Shown: positions 24,841 to 32,951 of the stretch, in pieces | How positions within the stretch are numbered: position 1 is the stretch's first letter | How the letters are laid out: each line of letters starts with the position of its first letter | Origin: Pseudomonas sp. UBA6562 | Lineage (GTDB): Bacteria; Pseudomonadota; Gammaproteobacteria; Pseudomonadales; Pseudomonadaceae | Assembly (NCBI RefSeq): GCF_002434265.1 | Contig: NZ_DJJS01000007.1 | Span: 78,806 to 142,805 of the forward strand | Length of the DNA stretch: 64,000 bases | Direction of reading: 5' to 3' | Position numbers and translations under genes: made by a program | The notes under the pieces: generated by a model | Told to the model about the DNA's origin: nothing | The model's input: only the letters and a program-made list of their open reading frames with translations | The model's database searches: none

Positions 24841-25589
24841 CAGATTTCATAGCCATAGGACTTGATCAACGCCGCGGCTTTGGGGGTCTTGAGGTAATCG
24901 ACCAAGGCCTTGGCCGCCGGGTTGTCCTGGCCTTTGCTGAGGATCACCGCATCCTGGCGAATCGGTTCGTGCAGGTTGGCCGGGACGATCCAGACCGAGC
25001 CTTCGCTGACCTTGCCGTCCTTGTAGATCTGCGACAGCGCCACGAAGCCTAATTCGGCGTTGCCGGTGGAAACGAACTGGTAAGCCTGGGTGATGTTCTG
25101 CCCTTCGACCAGCTTGGCGCGCGTGGCATCGGTGAGTTTGAGCTGCTCCAGCACTTGCGTGGCCGCAAGCCCGTAGGGCGCGGCTTTGGGGTTGGCGATG
25201 GACAAGTGCTTGAAATCGTTCTTGCGCAGCACCTCGCCTTTGCCGTCGACGTAACCGGGTTTGGGCGACCACAGCGCCAAGGTGCCGATGGCGTAGGTGA
25301 AGCGCGACCCGGGCACGATGGCCTTTTCCTGCTCCAGTTTTGCCGGTGTGCTGTCGTCGGCCGCCAGGAAGACATCGAACGGCGCGCCGTTGTTGATCTG
25401 GGCGTAGAACTGGCCGGTCGAGCCATAGGAAGCGACTAGGGTATGGCCGGTGTCTTTTTCGAAATTCTTGGCCAGTGCCTGAATGGGCGCGGTGAAGTTG
25501 GCGGCGACCGCCACTTGGACTTGATCGGCCCAGGCGCTGTTGAGCGTGAACAAGGCAGTGAGGGCAACGAGGGTGGGGTGCAAGCGCAT
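24840..25589 (-). CDS. modA: Molybdate-binding periplasmic protein ModA
   Basis: A 249-residue secreted binding protein with a signal peptide ending near residue 21 (NSAWA, then DQVQV). Family blocks include VAVAANFTAPIQALAK, YGSTGQFYAQINNGAPFDVFLAADDSTPAKL and NAELGFVALSQI. Ser and Thr in the ASYGSTGQ block are expected to coordinate the oxyanion. It is the first gene of modABC and lies 27 bases from a candidate ModE operator. Confidence 0.95.
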   Translation of the reverse strand: MRLHPTLVALTALFTLNSAWADQVQVAVAANFTAPIQALAKNFEKDTGHTLVASYGSTGQFYAQINNGAPFDVFLAADDSTPAKLEQEKAIVPGSRFTYAIGTLALWSPKPGYVDGKGEVLRKNDFKHLSIANPKAAPYGLAATQVLEQLKLTDATRAKLVEGQNITQAYQFVSTGNAELGFVALSQIYKDGKVSEGSVWIVPANLHEPIRQDAVILSKGQDNPAAKALVDYLKTPKAAALIKSYGYEI

Positions 25590-25615
25590 CGAGCAGGCTC
25601 CAGCGGGCAGGTTGG

Positions 25616-25639
25616 CGTTATGGTGCCGACTATATAGCG
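25616..25639 (-). promoter_or_regulatory. Candidate ModE operator upstream of modA
   Basis: Read on the minus strand, half-site CGCTATAT and half-site CATAACG are separated so that the whole is 24 bases, the layout of the E. coli modA operator as I recall it. Molybdate-loaded ModE represses modABC in other proteobacteria. It lies 27 bases upstream of the modA start, where a bound repressor would cover the promoter. No modE gene is in this window. Confidence 0.55.
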
Positions 25640-25671
25640 GCCGGCCCGCCCGCGGGAAGTGGCGAGTCGGG

Positions 25672-26763
25672 TTAAGGCGTCTGCCGTGCCCAGCGTCGCA
25701 GTTGGTCCAACGCAGCCCGGGCGATGTCGCGGGTCAAGGTCTCGGCCGGGACGGAACGCCCAAGGCGCAGCCCCTGGCCAGCCCACTGGTTGCTGAAATC
25801 GCCGCTACCCTGGGCTTCGCTAATTACGCGCAAGGGCATCAGGGCGCCGCCGGCTAGTGGAAATACGGGTGTCAGCTCGCTCATCGGGCCCAGCTCGCGC
25901 ATCAACCGGTTATTGATGCCACGCGCCGGGCGTCCGGTGAACAGGTTGGTCAGCGCCGTGTCGGCTGCGGGTGCAGTAAGCAAAGCGTGCCGATGGGCTG
26001 CGGAAACCTTCGCCTCGGGGCAGAACAGGTAGGCAGTGCCCATTTGCACGGCACTGGCGCCCAACGCAAGCGCGGCAACGAGTCCGCGGTGGTCGCCGAT
26101 GCCACCTGCAGCGATCACCGGCAGGCCGACGGCGTCAGCGACCTGCGGTACCAGGGCCAGGGTGCCGATCTGCGTGGTGATGTCTTCGCTCAGGAACATG
26201 CCACGATGGCCTCCGGCCTCATAACCCATGGCGATGACCGCGTCGCAGCCATGTTCCTCGAGCCACACGGCCTCGGCGACTGTGGTCGCGCTACCGAGTA
26301 CCTTGGCGCCGGTGGCTTTGACCCGTTGCAGCAAAGATTCTGGCGGCAGGCCGAAATGGAAGCTGACGACCTCGGGCCGCAAGGTTTCCACCCACTGGCA
26401 GCTCTGTTCGTCGAAAGGCTGGCGGTTCGACACCGGTGTCGGTGCCTGCACGTCCGCGCCCAGTTCGGCGTAATAACCCGCCAGCGCTTCTTTCCAACGC
26501 GCGGCGCGTTCAGGATCGGGAGAGGGTGGCCGATGGCAGAAGAAATTCAGGTTCAGCGGCCCATCGCAGGCTTGGCGGAACGCTGTCACTTCGGCCTGCA
26601 CCTGGGCGGCATCGAGCATGGCGCAAGGCAGCGCGCCCAGCCCGCCGGCACCGCCCACGGCAATCGCCAGGGAAGAGCCGCCGGCGCCCGCCATCGGGGC
26701 TTGCAGAATGGGCAGTTCGATACCGAGCAGGTCAAGGATTCGCCGATCGGGCCAAGCGTGCAT
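25672..26763 (-). CDS. Nitronate monooxygenase (2-nitropropane dioxygenase family)
   Basis: A 363-residue FMN-dependent TIM-barrel enzyme. Markers are PILQAPMAGAGG at the N-terminus, the GYEAGGHRGMF loop, and the phosphate-binding VIAAGGIGDHRGL followed by GASAVQMGTAYLFCPEA. The family oxidises alkyl nitronates such as propionate 3-nitronate to less toxic products. It is probably monocistronic or follows the two small genes upstream on the same strand (35 bases away). Some family members instead serve as enoyl-ACP reductases, which the motifs do not favour. Confidence 0.87.
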   Translation of the reverse strand: MHAWPDRRILDLLGIELPILQAPMAGAGGSSLAIAVGGAGGLGALPCAMLDAAQVQAEVTAFRQACDGPLNLNFFCHRPPSPDPERAARWKEALAGYYAELGADVQAPTPVSNRQPFDEQSCQWVETLRPEVVSFHFGLPPESLLQRVKATGAKVLGSATTVAEAVWLEEHGCDAVIAMGYEAGGHRGMFLSEDITTQIGTLALVPQVADAVGLPVIAAGGIGDHRGLVAALALGASAVQMGTAYLFCPEAKVSAAHRHALLTAPAADTALTNLFTGRPARGINNRLMRELGPMSELTPVFPLAGGALMPLRVISEAQGSGDFSNQWAGQGLRLGRSVPAETLTRDIARAALDQLRRWARQTP

Positions 26764-26798
26764 GTACCACCTCCAGACTTTGCGTTATGTAGGGCAGG

Positions 26799-26969
26799 CT
26801 ATAGCGCCTTGCTGACCTGAATCTCACTGATCTTGCTGACATCGTCGCCATGGATTTTGCGCAAGGCATCCAGCGCCTGTTCGTGCGAAGCGTCGCTCAA
26901 CACCGCGAAGTCCCAGCGACGTTGGCCGTCGAGTTTGTATTTGATGACGTACTTGAGGTTCTGGGTCAT
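26799..26969 (-). CDS. Small conserved-looking hypothetical protein (56 residues)
   Basis: A 56-residue frame from the ATG at 26969 (MTQNLKYVIKYKLDGQRRWDF) to TAG at 26799. Charged and hydrophobic residues alternate as in a small beta-alpha fold (VIKYKLDGQ, then HEQALDALRKIHGD, then ISEIQVSKAL). It starts six bases after the stop of the DUF1883 gene on the same strand, so the two are probably one transcript. The function is unknown. Confidence 0.65.
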   Translation of the reverse strand: MTQNLKYVIKYKLDGQRRWDFAVLSDASHEQALDALRKIHGDDVSKISEIQVSKAL

Positions 26970-26975
26970 GGCGGT

Positions 26976-27278
26976 TTATCTCAGCTGGGACGTGGAGCGT
27001 CGAATGATCTTGATCTTGTGGGTGAAGGTCGGCTTGCGCGTGACCGAAATCGCCCGGGTGGTGACGGTGTCGAGGGTGATGTTCCAATACCCGGAGCTGG
27101 GTACGGTGATCTTGGCGGGGAACTTGTCGAAGGCACCGCCGTGGTAGGTATGGCGACCGCCGTTCTTGAAACTGCGGAAATTGGCGTCGTTCATCAGACG
27201 GATGTTGCAGGGCTGGGAAGACTCGACGACGACGATGTCGTCTTCATTCAAGTGTTCGCGTTGGTGGATGAATTTCAT
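26976..27278 (-). CDS. DUF1883 domain protein
   Basis: A 100-residue protein starting at MKFIHQREHLNEDDIV; the frame upstream of this is not conserved in style. It matches the DUF1883 family (CNIRLMNDANFRSFKNGGRHTYHGG and WNITLDTVT), a small beta-rich domain also found fused to TIR domains in some bacteria. The present copy is a stand-alone version with a basic C-terminus. Its role is unknown. It is the first of a two-gene set with the 56-residue gene. Confidence 0.8.
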   Translation of the reverse strand: MKFIHQREHLNEDDIVVVESSQPCNIRLMNDANFRSFKNGGRHTYHGGAFDKFPAKITVPSSGYWNITLDTVTTRAISVTRKPTFTHKIKIIRRSTSQLR

Positions 27279-27430
27279 GTGTTGCTCCGCACGTACGGTC
27301 TGAAAAGTGCCAACTTTATCACGATGCGGGGGGATTTCCGCCGCGCAGTGGCGCTGAGCGAGCGACGACATCATTCATCGGAGCTAAATGCGCTGGCGGT
27401 GGTCAACAAGGGTTTGGAATTGCAGGAAAC

Positions 27431-27796
27431 ATGCGAATGAAATGGGTTTTGGCTGCGCTTTCCCTGGCGCTCACTGGTTGTGCCAGCGTTTCCGACCTCG
27501 AGCAATCGCACGAGACCATGGACGTGATATCGGGCAAGTCGCCACGTGAATATGCCGACTGCATCAAACAAACCTTGGCCAGTAGCCGCGATCCCTTGAC
27601 CGAAGAAGTGCAGGGCGAAGGGCTGCGCTTGATCGTGCCGCAAAAGCTCGGCACCGGTGCCGGCCCCGCAGCGCTGGTCGAGATTCAGAAGCGCAGCAAT
27701 GGCAGTGCGATCAAACTGCGTGAACGCTTGAGTAACTTTCCGCTGCGTCCCGGCGATGTGCGCGACGCAACGACAGCGTGCATTTCAGGTTCGTGA
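27431..27796 (+). CDS. Small lipoprotein
   Basis: A 121-residue protein with AGGAAA just before its ATG. Residues 1-17 are a lipoprotein signal with lipobox LTGC (Cys17). The mature part has a predicted alpha/beta fold with two further Cys (in EYADCIKQT and TTACISGS) that could form a disulfide in the periplasm. The family is unrecognised. It is not obviously linked to its neighbours. The 225 bases between it and galU contain only the presumed galU promoter region. Confidence 0.75.
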   Translation: MRMKWVLAALSLALTGCASVSDLEQSHETMDVISGKSPREYADCIKQTLASSRDPLTEEVQGEGLRLIVPQKLGTGAGPAALVEIQKRSNGSAIKLRERLSNFPLRPGDVRDATTACISGS

Positions 27797-28021
27797 GTTT
27801 GGCCGCGACGCCGTTCTGTCATGATTGACCGTTACACGAAAGCGTTTTTGGTTTGCATCTTTTGGAACCTTCGCAGTCGGGCGGGAACTATCCACGTGAA
27901 TATCGGCCGAACCCCTTTGAGTCGTGGCATGAAGCCCCGCCTGGGCGGGCATTGTAAGGTACGTGCCGCCTGATTAGACTGCGCCAGAGCCACATGGCCA
28001 TACCCCCCCTTAAGGACGTTT

Positions 28022-28861
28022 ATGATCAAGAAATGCTTGTTCCCGGCAGCCGGTTACGGCACCCGCTTCCTGCCTGCTACCAAAGCCATGCCCAAGGAAA
28101 TGCTGCCGGTGGTCAACAAGCCGTTGATCCAGTACGGCGTCGAGGAAGCATTGGATGCGGGTCTGAGCCAGATCTCCATCGTTACCGGCCGTGGTAAACG
28201 CGCGCTGGAAGACCATTTCGACATCAGCTACGAGCTGGAAAACCAGATCAAGGGCACCGACAAGGAAAAGTATTTGGTCGGCATCCGCCGCCTGCTTGAC
28301 GAGTGTTCGTTCTCCTACACCCGTCAGACCGAAATGAAAGGCTTGGGCCATGCCATTCTCACCGGCCAACCGCTGATCGGTGATGAACCCTTCGCCGTGG
28401 TGCTGGCTGACGACCTGTGCGTCAACCCCGATGGCGACGGCGTACTGACCCAGATGGTCAAACTGTACAACCAGTTCCGCTGCTCGATCGTGGCCATCCA
28501 GGAAGTCGATCCGCAGGAAACCAACAAGTACGGTGTGATCGCCGGCGACATGATCCGTGACGATATCTATCGCGTCACCAACATGGTCGAGAAGCCCAAG
28601 CCCGAAGATGCGCCGTCGAACTTGGCCATCATCGGTCGTTACATCCTGACGCCCGATATCTTCGACATCATCAAGAACACCGAACCAGGCAAAGGCGGTG
28701 AAGTACAGATCACCGACGCACTGATGCAGCAGGCCAAAGACGGCTGCGTGCTCGCCTACAAGTTCAAGGGCCAGCGTTTCGACTGCGGCGGCGCCGAGGG
28801 CTACATCGACGCCACCAACTTCTGCTTCGAGAACTACTACAAGTCCGGCAAAGCCTACTGA
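28022..28861 (+). CDS. galU: UTP-glucose-1-phosphate uridylyltransferase
   Basis: A 279-residue nucleotidyltransferase with the GalU start KKCLFPAAGYGTRFLPATKAMPKEMLP, which binds the UTP phosphate. It also has the substrate-binding block VLADDLCVN and a lysine in MVEKPKPE. It makes UDP-glucose for LPS, exopolysaccharide, trehalose and osmoprotectant synthesis in the cytosol. AGGA lies ahead of the ATG. It is followed by an intrinsic terminator that ends immediately before gor. Confidence 0.96.
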   Translation: MIKKCLFPAAGYGTRFLPATKAMPKEMLPVVNKPLIQYGVEEALDAGLSQISIVTGRGKRALEDHFDISYELENQIKGTDKEKYLVGIRRLLDECSFSYTRQTEMKGLGHAILTGQPLIGDEPFAVVLADDLCVNPDGDGVLTQMVKLYNQFRCSIVAIQEVDPQETNKYGVIAGDMIRDDIYRVTNMVEKPKPEDAPSNLAIIGRYILTPDIFDIIKNTEPGKGGEVQITDALMQQAKDGCVLAYKFKGQRFDCGGAEGYIDATNFCFENYYKSGKAY

Positions 28862-28957
28862 TCGACCTGCAGCAGCACGTGGCCCATGCCGCGTGCTGCT
28901 GGCAGTCGCCGGTTTTACCCGCCAGACTGCACGTACCCGGCCGATTCGATCGGCAAC

Positions 28958-28983
28958 AACCACCTTGGGGTGGTTTTTTTTTG
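28958..28983 (+). terminator. Terminator between galU and gor
   Basis: AACCACC pairs with GGTGGTT around TTGG, followed by a run of T. The T run ends directly at the gor ribosome site (GGAG at 28983), leaving no room for a separate gor promoter downstream of it. Confidence 0.75.
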
Positions 28984-28994
28984 GAGTTTGAATA

Positions 28995-30350
28995 ATGGCC
29001 TACGATTTCGACCTGTTCGTGATTGGCGCAGGTTCCGGTGGCGTGCGCGCCGCGCGCTTCGCTGCGGGCTTCGGCGCCAAGGTGGCGGTTGCGGAAAGCC
29101 GCTACCTGGGCGGCACCTGCGTCAACGTCGGTTGCGTGCCGAAGAAACTGCTGGTGTACGGCGCGCACGTCGCCGATGAGCTGGAGCAGGCTGCAGGCTA
29201 CGGTTGGAGCCTGGAAGAAGGGCACTTCGATTGGGGCACCCTGATCAGCAACAAGAACCGCGAAATCGAGCGGCTCAACGGCATCTACCACAAGCTGCTG
29301 GTCGACAGCGGCGTGACCCTGCTGCAAGGCCATGCGCGCCTGACCGGCGCCCACGACGTGGAAGTCGACGGTCAGCGCTACAGCGCCGAGCGCATCCTGA
29401 TCGCCGTGGGCGGTTGGCCACAGGTGCCGGACATTCCCGGCAAGGAACTGGCCATCACTTCGAACGAGGCGTTCTACCTGGAACAATTGCCCAAACGCAT
29501 GCTCGTGGTAGGCGGCGGTTACATCGCCGTCGAATTCGCTGGCATCTTCCAGGGCCTGGGCAGCGCCACCACCTTGCTCTACCGCGGTGACCTGTTCCTG
29601 CGCGGCTTCGACGGTTCGGTGCGCAACCACCTTAAGGAAGAACTGGAAAAGCGCGGCCTCGACCTGCAATTCAACAGCGACATCAAGCGCATCGACAAGC
29701 TCGACGACGGCAGCCTGAAAGCGACCTTGAAAGATGGGCGCGAGTTGATCGCCGATTGCGTGTTCTATGCCACCGGCCGCCGGCCCATGCTCGATGGCCT
29801 GGGGCTGGAAAACACGGGTGTTGAATTGGACGAACGCGGTTACGTGCGCGTCGACGAACACTACCAGACCACCGAACCGTCGATTTTGGCGATCGGCGAC
29901 GTCATCGGCCGTGTGCAACTGACGCCTGTGGCCCTCGCCGAAGGCATGGCCGTCGCCCGTCGGCTGTTCAAGCCCGAGCAGTTCTGCCTGGTCGACTACC
30001 AGAACATTCCCACCGCTGTCTTTAGCCAGCCGCCCATTGGCACGGTCGGCCTGACCGAAGAACAGGCCCTGGAAGCCGGGCACAAGGTGCACATCTTCGA
30101 AAGCCGATTCAAGCCGATGAAGCTGACCCTCACCCACAGTCAGGAGAAAACCCTGATGAAGCTGGTGGTGGATGCCGATACCGATCGCGTACTGGGTTGC
30201 CACATGGTCGGGCCGGATGCCGGGGAAATCGTTCAGGGTCTGGGCATCGCGCTCAAGGCCGGCGCGACCAAGCAACAGTTCGACGAAACCATCGGCGTGC
30301 ACCCGACCTCGGCGGAAGAGTTCGTCACGATGCGCACCGTCACACGTTGA
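28995..30350 (+). CDS. gor: Glutathione-disulfide reductase
   Basis: A 451-residue class I flavoprotein disulfide reductase. FAD-binding GAGSGG is near residue 11, and the redox pair Cys42/Cys47 lies in GGTCVNVGCVPKK. The NADPH-binding GGGYIAVEFAG is followed by basic residues, and the C-terminal catalytic HPTSAEE has His436 and Glu441. It regenerates reduced glutathione with NADPH. The gene lies downstream of galU, separated only by a terminator hairpin, and ahead of ahpC-ahpF, giving a local group of thiol-redox genes. Confidence 0.95.
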   Translation: MAYDFDLFVIGAGSGGVRAARFAAGFGAKVAVAESRYLGGTCVNVGCVPKKLLVYGAHVADELEQAAGYGWSLEEGHFDWGTLISNKNREIERLNGIYHKLLVDSGVTLLQGHARLTGAHDVEVDGQRYSAERILIAVGGWPQVPDIPGKELAITSNEAFYLEQLPKRMLVVGGGYIAVEFAGIFQGLGSATTLLYRGDLFLRGFDGSVRNHLKEELEKRGLDLQFNSDIKRIDKLDDGSLKATLKDGRELIADCVFYATGRRPMLDGLGLENTGVELDERGYVRVDEHYQTTEPSILAIGDVIGRVQLTPVALAEGMAVARRLFKPEQFCLVDYQNIPTAVFSQPPIGTVGLTEEQALEAGHKVHIFESRFKPMKLTLTHSQEKTLMKLVVDADTDRVLGCHMVGPDAGEIVQGLGIALKAGATKQQFDETIGVHPTSAEEFVTMRTVTR

Positions 30351-30463
30351 TCGCTTGACCACACGGGTCTGTTTCAAGTCGCCACCTTGCGCTTTGACAG
30401 GCCCGTGCATGAGCATTGCCTCTAGTGCTGATGCACGCTCCCTTCTATTAATATCCTGCCCTT

Positions 30464-30500
30464 ATAGCCAAAACCAATCACCAGCATCAGGTTTGCCAAT
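30464..30500 (+). promoter_or_regulatory. Candidate OxyR site upstream of ahpC
   Basis: Four tetrads spaced by seven bases, ATAG, CAAT, ATCA and CAAT, follow the known OxyR pattern ATAG-N7-CTAT-N7-ATAG-N7-CTAT with 12 of 16 positions matching. It lies 72 bases before the ahpC start, which is a suitable position for activation under peroxide stress. The match is partial. Confidence 0.45.
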
Positions 30501-30571
30501 GAGCCTTTATCGCGCTCGTTGGTTAGGATTTCCTCCGTCAACTGATTTCAACCCCTCCGAGGAAACGTCTG

Positions 30572-31135
30572 ATGCCTATCATCAACAGCCAAGTCAAACC
30601 GTTCAACGCAACCGCTTACCACAACGGCGAGTTCGTTCCCGTGAGCGAAGCCGACCTGAAAGGCAAGTGGTCCGTCGTATTCTTCTACCCGGCCGACTTC
30701 ACCTTCGTCTGCCCGACCGAACTGGGTGACCTTGCTGACAACTACGCCGAATTCCAGAAAATGGGCGTGGAGATCTACGGCGTGTCGACCGACACCCACT
30801 TCACCCACAAAGCTTGGCATGACACGTCGGACACCATCGGCAAGATCAAATACCCGCTGATCGGTGACCCGACCCAGGTGATCTCGCGCAACTTCGACGT
30901 GCTGATCGAAGAAGCCGGCCTGGCCGACCGCGGTACTTTCGTGATCAACCCCGAAGGCCAGATCAAGATCGTCGAAATCAACGACGGTGGCGTAGGCCGC
31001 GATGCCAGCGAACTGCTGCGCAAGGTCAAGGCTGCCCAGTATATCGCCGCCCACCCAGGCGAAGTCTGCCCGGCCAAGTGGAAAGAAGGCGAAGCCACCC
31101 TGGCCCCGTCGCTGGACCTGGTCGGCAAGATCTGA
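30572..31135 (+). CDS. ahpC: Alkyl hydroperoxide reductase peroxiredoxin AhpC
   Basis: A 187-residue typical 2-Cys peroxiredoxin of the AhpC1 type. The peroxidatic Cys47 is in DFTFVCPTE and the resolving Cys166 in EVCPAKW. It reduces H2O2, organic hydroperoxides and peroxynitrite in the cytosol and is recycled by AhpF, encoded downstream. GAGGAAA precedes the ATG. A terminator-like hairpin (31196-31229) separates it from ahpF, so AhpC is likely made in large excess over AhpF. Confidence 0.97.
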   Translation: MPIINSQVKPFNATAYHNGEFVPVSEADLKGKWSVVFFYPADFTFVCPTELGDLADNYAEFQKMGVEIYGVSTDTHFTHKAWHDTSDTIGKIKYPLIGDPTQVISRNFDVLIEEAGLADRGTFVINPEGQIKIVEINDGGVGRDASELLRKVKAAQYIAAHPGEVCPAKWKEGEATLAPSLDLVGKI

Positions 31136-31194
31136 GCCGATGCGCACCCCGCGGGCGGTAGCTAGCCGCCACAGCTGAACCGTCTACCGCCCCG

Positions 31195-31230
31195 TAAAAA
31201 CGCCCGGGCGACATCGCCTGGGCGTTTTTG
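31195..31230 (+). terminator. Terminator/attenuator between ahpC and ahpF
   Basis: AAAAACGCCCGGGCG pairs with CGCCTGGGCGTTTTT (one G-T wobble) around ACAT. Partial read-through is the likely source of ahpF transcription. Confidence 0.8.
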
Positions 31231-31262
31231 TATCCGAGTTTTGTAAGAAGGAAATCGCCCGT

Positions 31263-32825
31263 ATGTTGGACGCCACGCTTAAATCGCAACTGAAAACCTA
31301 CCTGGAGCGGGTCACCCAGCCGATCGAGATCGTTGCCTCCCTCGACGACGGCGCGAAGTCCCGCGAAATGCACGACCTGCTGGTGGAGATCGCCGGCCTG
31401 TCGAACCTCATTACCTTGCGCGTGGACGGAGACGACGCACGTCGTCCGTCGTTCTCGCTCAACCGACCCAATGGCCAGATCAGCCTGCGCTTCGCCGGCA
31501 TCCCCATGGGTCACGAGTTCACCTCCCTGGTGCTGGCCCTGTTGCAAGTCGGCGGCCATCCCTCCAAGGCCAGTGCCGAGCTGATCGAGCAGATCCAAGG
31601 GCTGGACGGTGAATTCCACTTCGAAACCTACTTCTCGCTGTCATGCCAGAACTGCCCGGACGTGGTCCAGGCGCTGAACCTGATGGCCGTGCTCAACCCC
31701 AAAGTGCGCCATGTCGCCATCGACGGCGCGCTGTTCCAGGCCGAGGTCGAGTCGCGGCAGATCATGGCCGTGCCTAGCTTGTACCTGAACGGCGAACCCT
31801 TCGGCCAGGGCCGCATGGGCCTCGAGGAAATCGTCAACAAGCTCGACAGCAACGCCGGCAGCCGTCAGGCCAAGCAGCTCGACGCCAAGCAGGCCTTCGA
31901 CATGCTGGTGGTCGGCGGCGGCCCTGCGGGCGCCACGGCGGCCATCTATGCAGCCCGTAAAGGCATCCGCACCGGTGTCGCCGCCGAGCGTTTCGGCGGG
32001 CAGGTGCTCGACACCATGGCCATCGAGAACTTCATCTCCGTCCAGGAAACCGAAGGCCCGAAACTGGCCGCGGCGCTGGAAGAACACGTCAAGCAATACG
32101 ACGTCGACATCATGAACCTGCAACGCGGCGAAGCCTTGCTGCCGGCCACCGATGGCGGTCTGCACCACGTGCGCCTGGCCAGTGGCGCCACTTTGCGTGC
32201 CAAGACCGTGGTGCTGGCGACCGGTGCGCGCTGGCGCGAAATGAACGTGCCGGGTGAGCAGCAGTACCGTAACCGCGGTGTGGCTTATTGCCCGCATTGC
32301 GACGGCCCGCTGTTCAAAGGCAAGCGCGTCGCGGTGATCGGCGGTGGCAACTCCGGCGTGGAAGCGGCCATCGACCTGGCCGGCATCGTGGCCCACGTCA
32401 CGCTGATCGAGTTCGACAGCCAGTTGCGTGCCGATGCCGTCTTGCAACGCAAGTTGCACAGCCTGCCCAACGTCAAGGTGATCACCAGCGCGCTGACCCG
32501 CGAAGTGCTGGGCGACGGCCACAAGGTCACCGGTCTGCGCTACCAGGATCGCACCAGCGATGCCGAGCATGCGTTGGAACTCGAAGGCATCTTCGTGCAG
32601 ATCGGCCTGCTGCCCAATACCGATTGGCTCAAAGGCACCGTCGAGCTGTCGCCGCGCGGCGAGATCATCGTCGATGCCAAGGGCCAGACCAACATCCCGG
32701 GCGTGTTCGCTGCCGGGGATGTGACCACCGTGCCGTACAAGCAGATCGTCATTGCTGTGGGTGAGGGCGCCAAGGCTTCGCTGGCTGCGTTCGACCACCT
32801 GATCCGTACCACCGCGCCGGCCTGA
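31263..32825 (+). CDS. ahpF: Alkyl hydroperoxide reductase flavoprotein subunit AhpF
   Basis: A 520-residue NADH-dependent disulfide reductase. The N-terminal tandem thioredoxin-fold domain carries the redox pair Cys128/Cys131 (SCQNCPD). The rest is a thioredoxin-reductase module with FAD-binding GGGPAGATAA, the redox pair Cys343/Cys346 (YCPHCDGP) and NADH-binding GGGNSGVEAA. It passes electrons from NADH to AhpC. Its ATG follows AAGGAAA 33 bases after the intergenic hairpin. Confidence 0.97.
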   Translation: MLDATLKSQLKTYLERVTQPIEIVASLDDGAKSREMHDLLVEIAGLSNLITLRVDGDDARRPSFSLNRPNGQISLRFAGIPMGHEFTSLVLALLQVGGHPSKASAELIEQIQGLDGEFHFETYFSLSCQNCPDVVQALNLMAVLNPKVRHVAIDGALFQAEVESRQIMAVPSLYLNGEPFGQGRMGLEEIVNKLDSNAGSRQAKQLDAKQAFDMLVVGGGPAGATAAIYAARKGIRTGVAAERFGGQVLDTMAIENFISVQETEGPKLAAALEEHVKQYDVDIMNLQRGEALLPATDGGLHHVRLASGATLRAKTVVLATGARWREMNVPGEQQYRNRGVAYCPHCDGPLFKGKRVAVIGGGNSGVEAAIDLAGIVAHVTLIEFDSQLRADAVLQRKLHSLPNVKVITSALTREVLGDGHKVTGLRYQDRTSDAEHALELEGIFVQIGLLPNTDWLKGTVELSPRGEIIVDAKGQTNIPGVFAAGDVTTVPYKQIVIAVGEGAKASLAAFDHLIRTTAPA

Positions 32826-32951
32826 TCAGGTCGTGTCTGCCACGCGCCGCCCCCTTGCCGGGGCGGCGCGCTGCTGTCCGGGGTTTGCCCGATACGCGGC
32901 AGCGGCGCTGCGCTATATTCGGCCTTTGTCCTGTCTGATGGAGCATCGCCG

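Noticed and set aside
28764..30416. A 550-codon frame antisense to gor
   Set aside because: The protein resembles no family, while gor in the opposite strand is fully convincing with all catalytic motifs.
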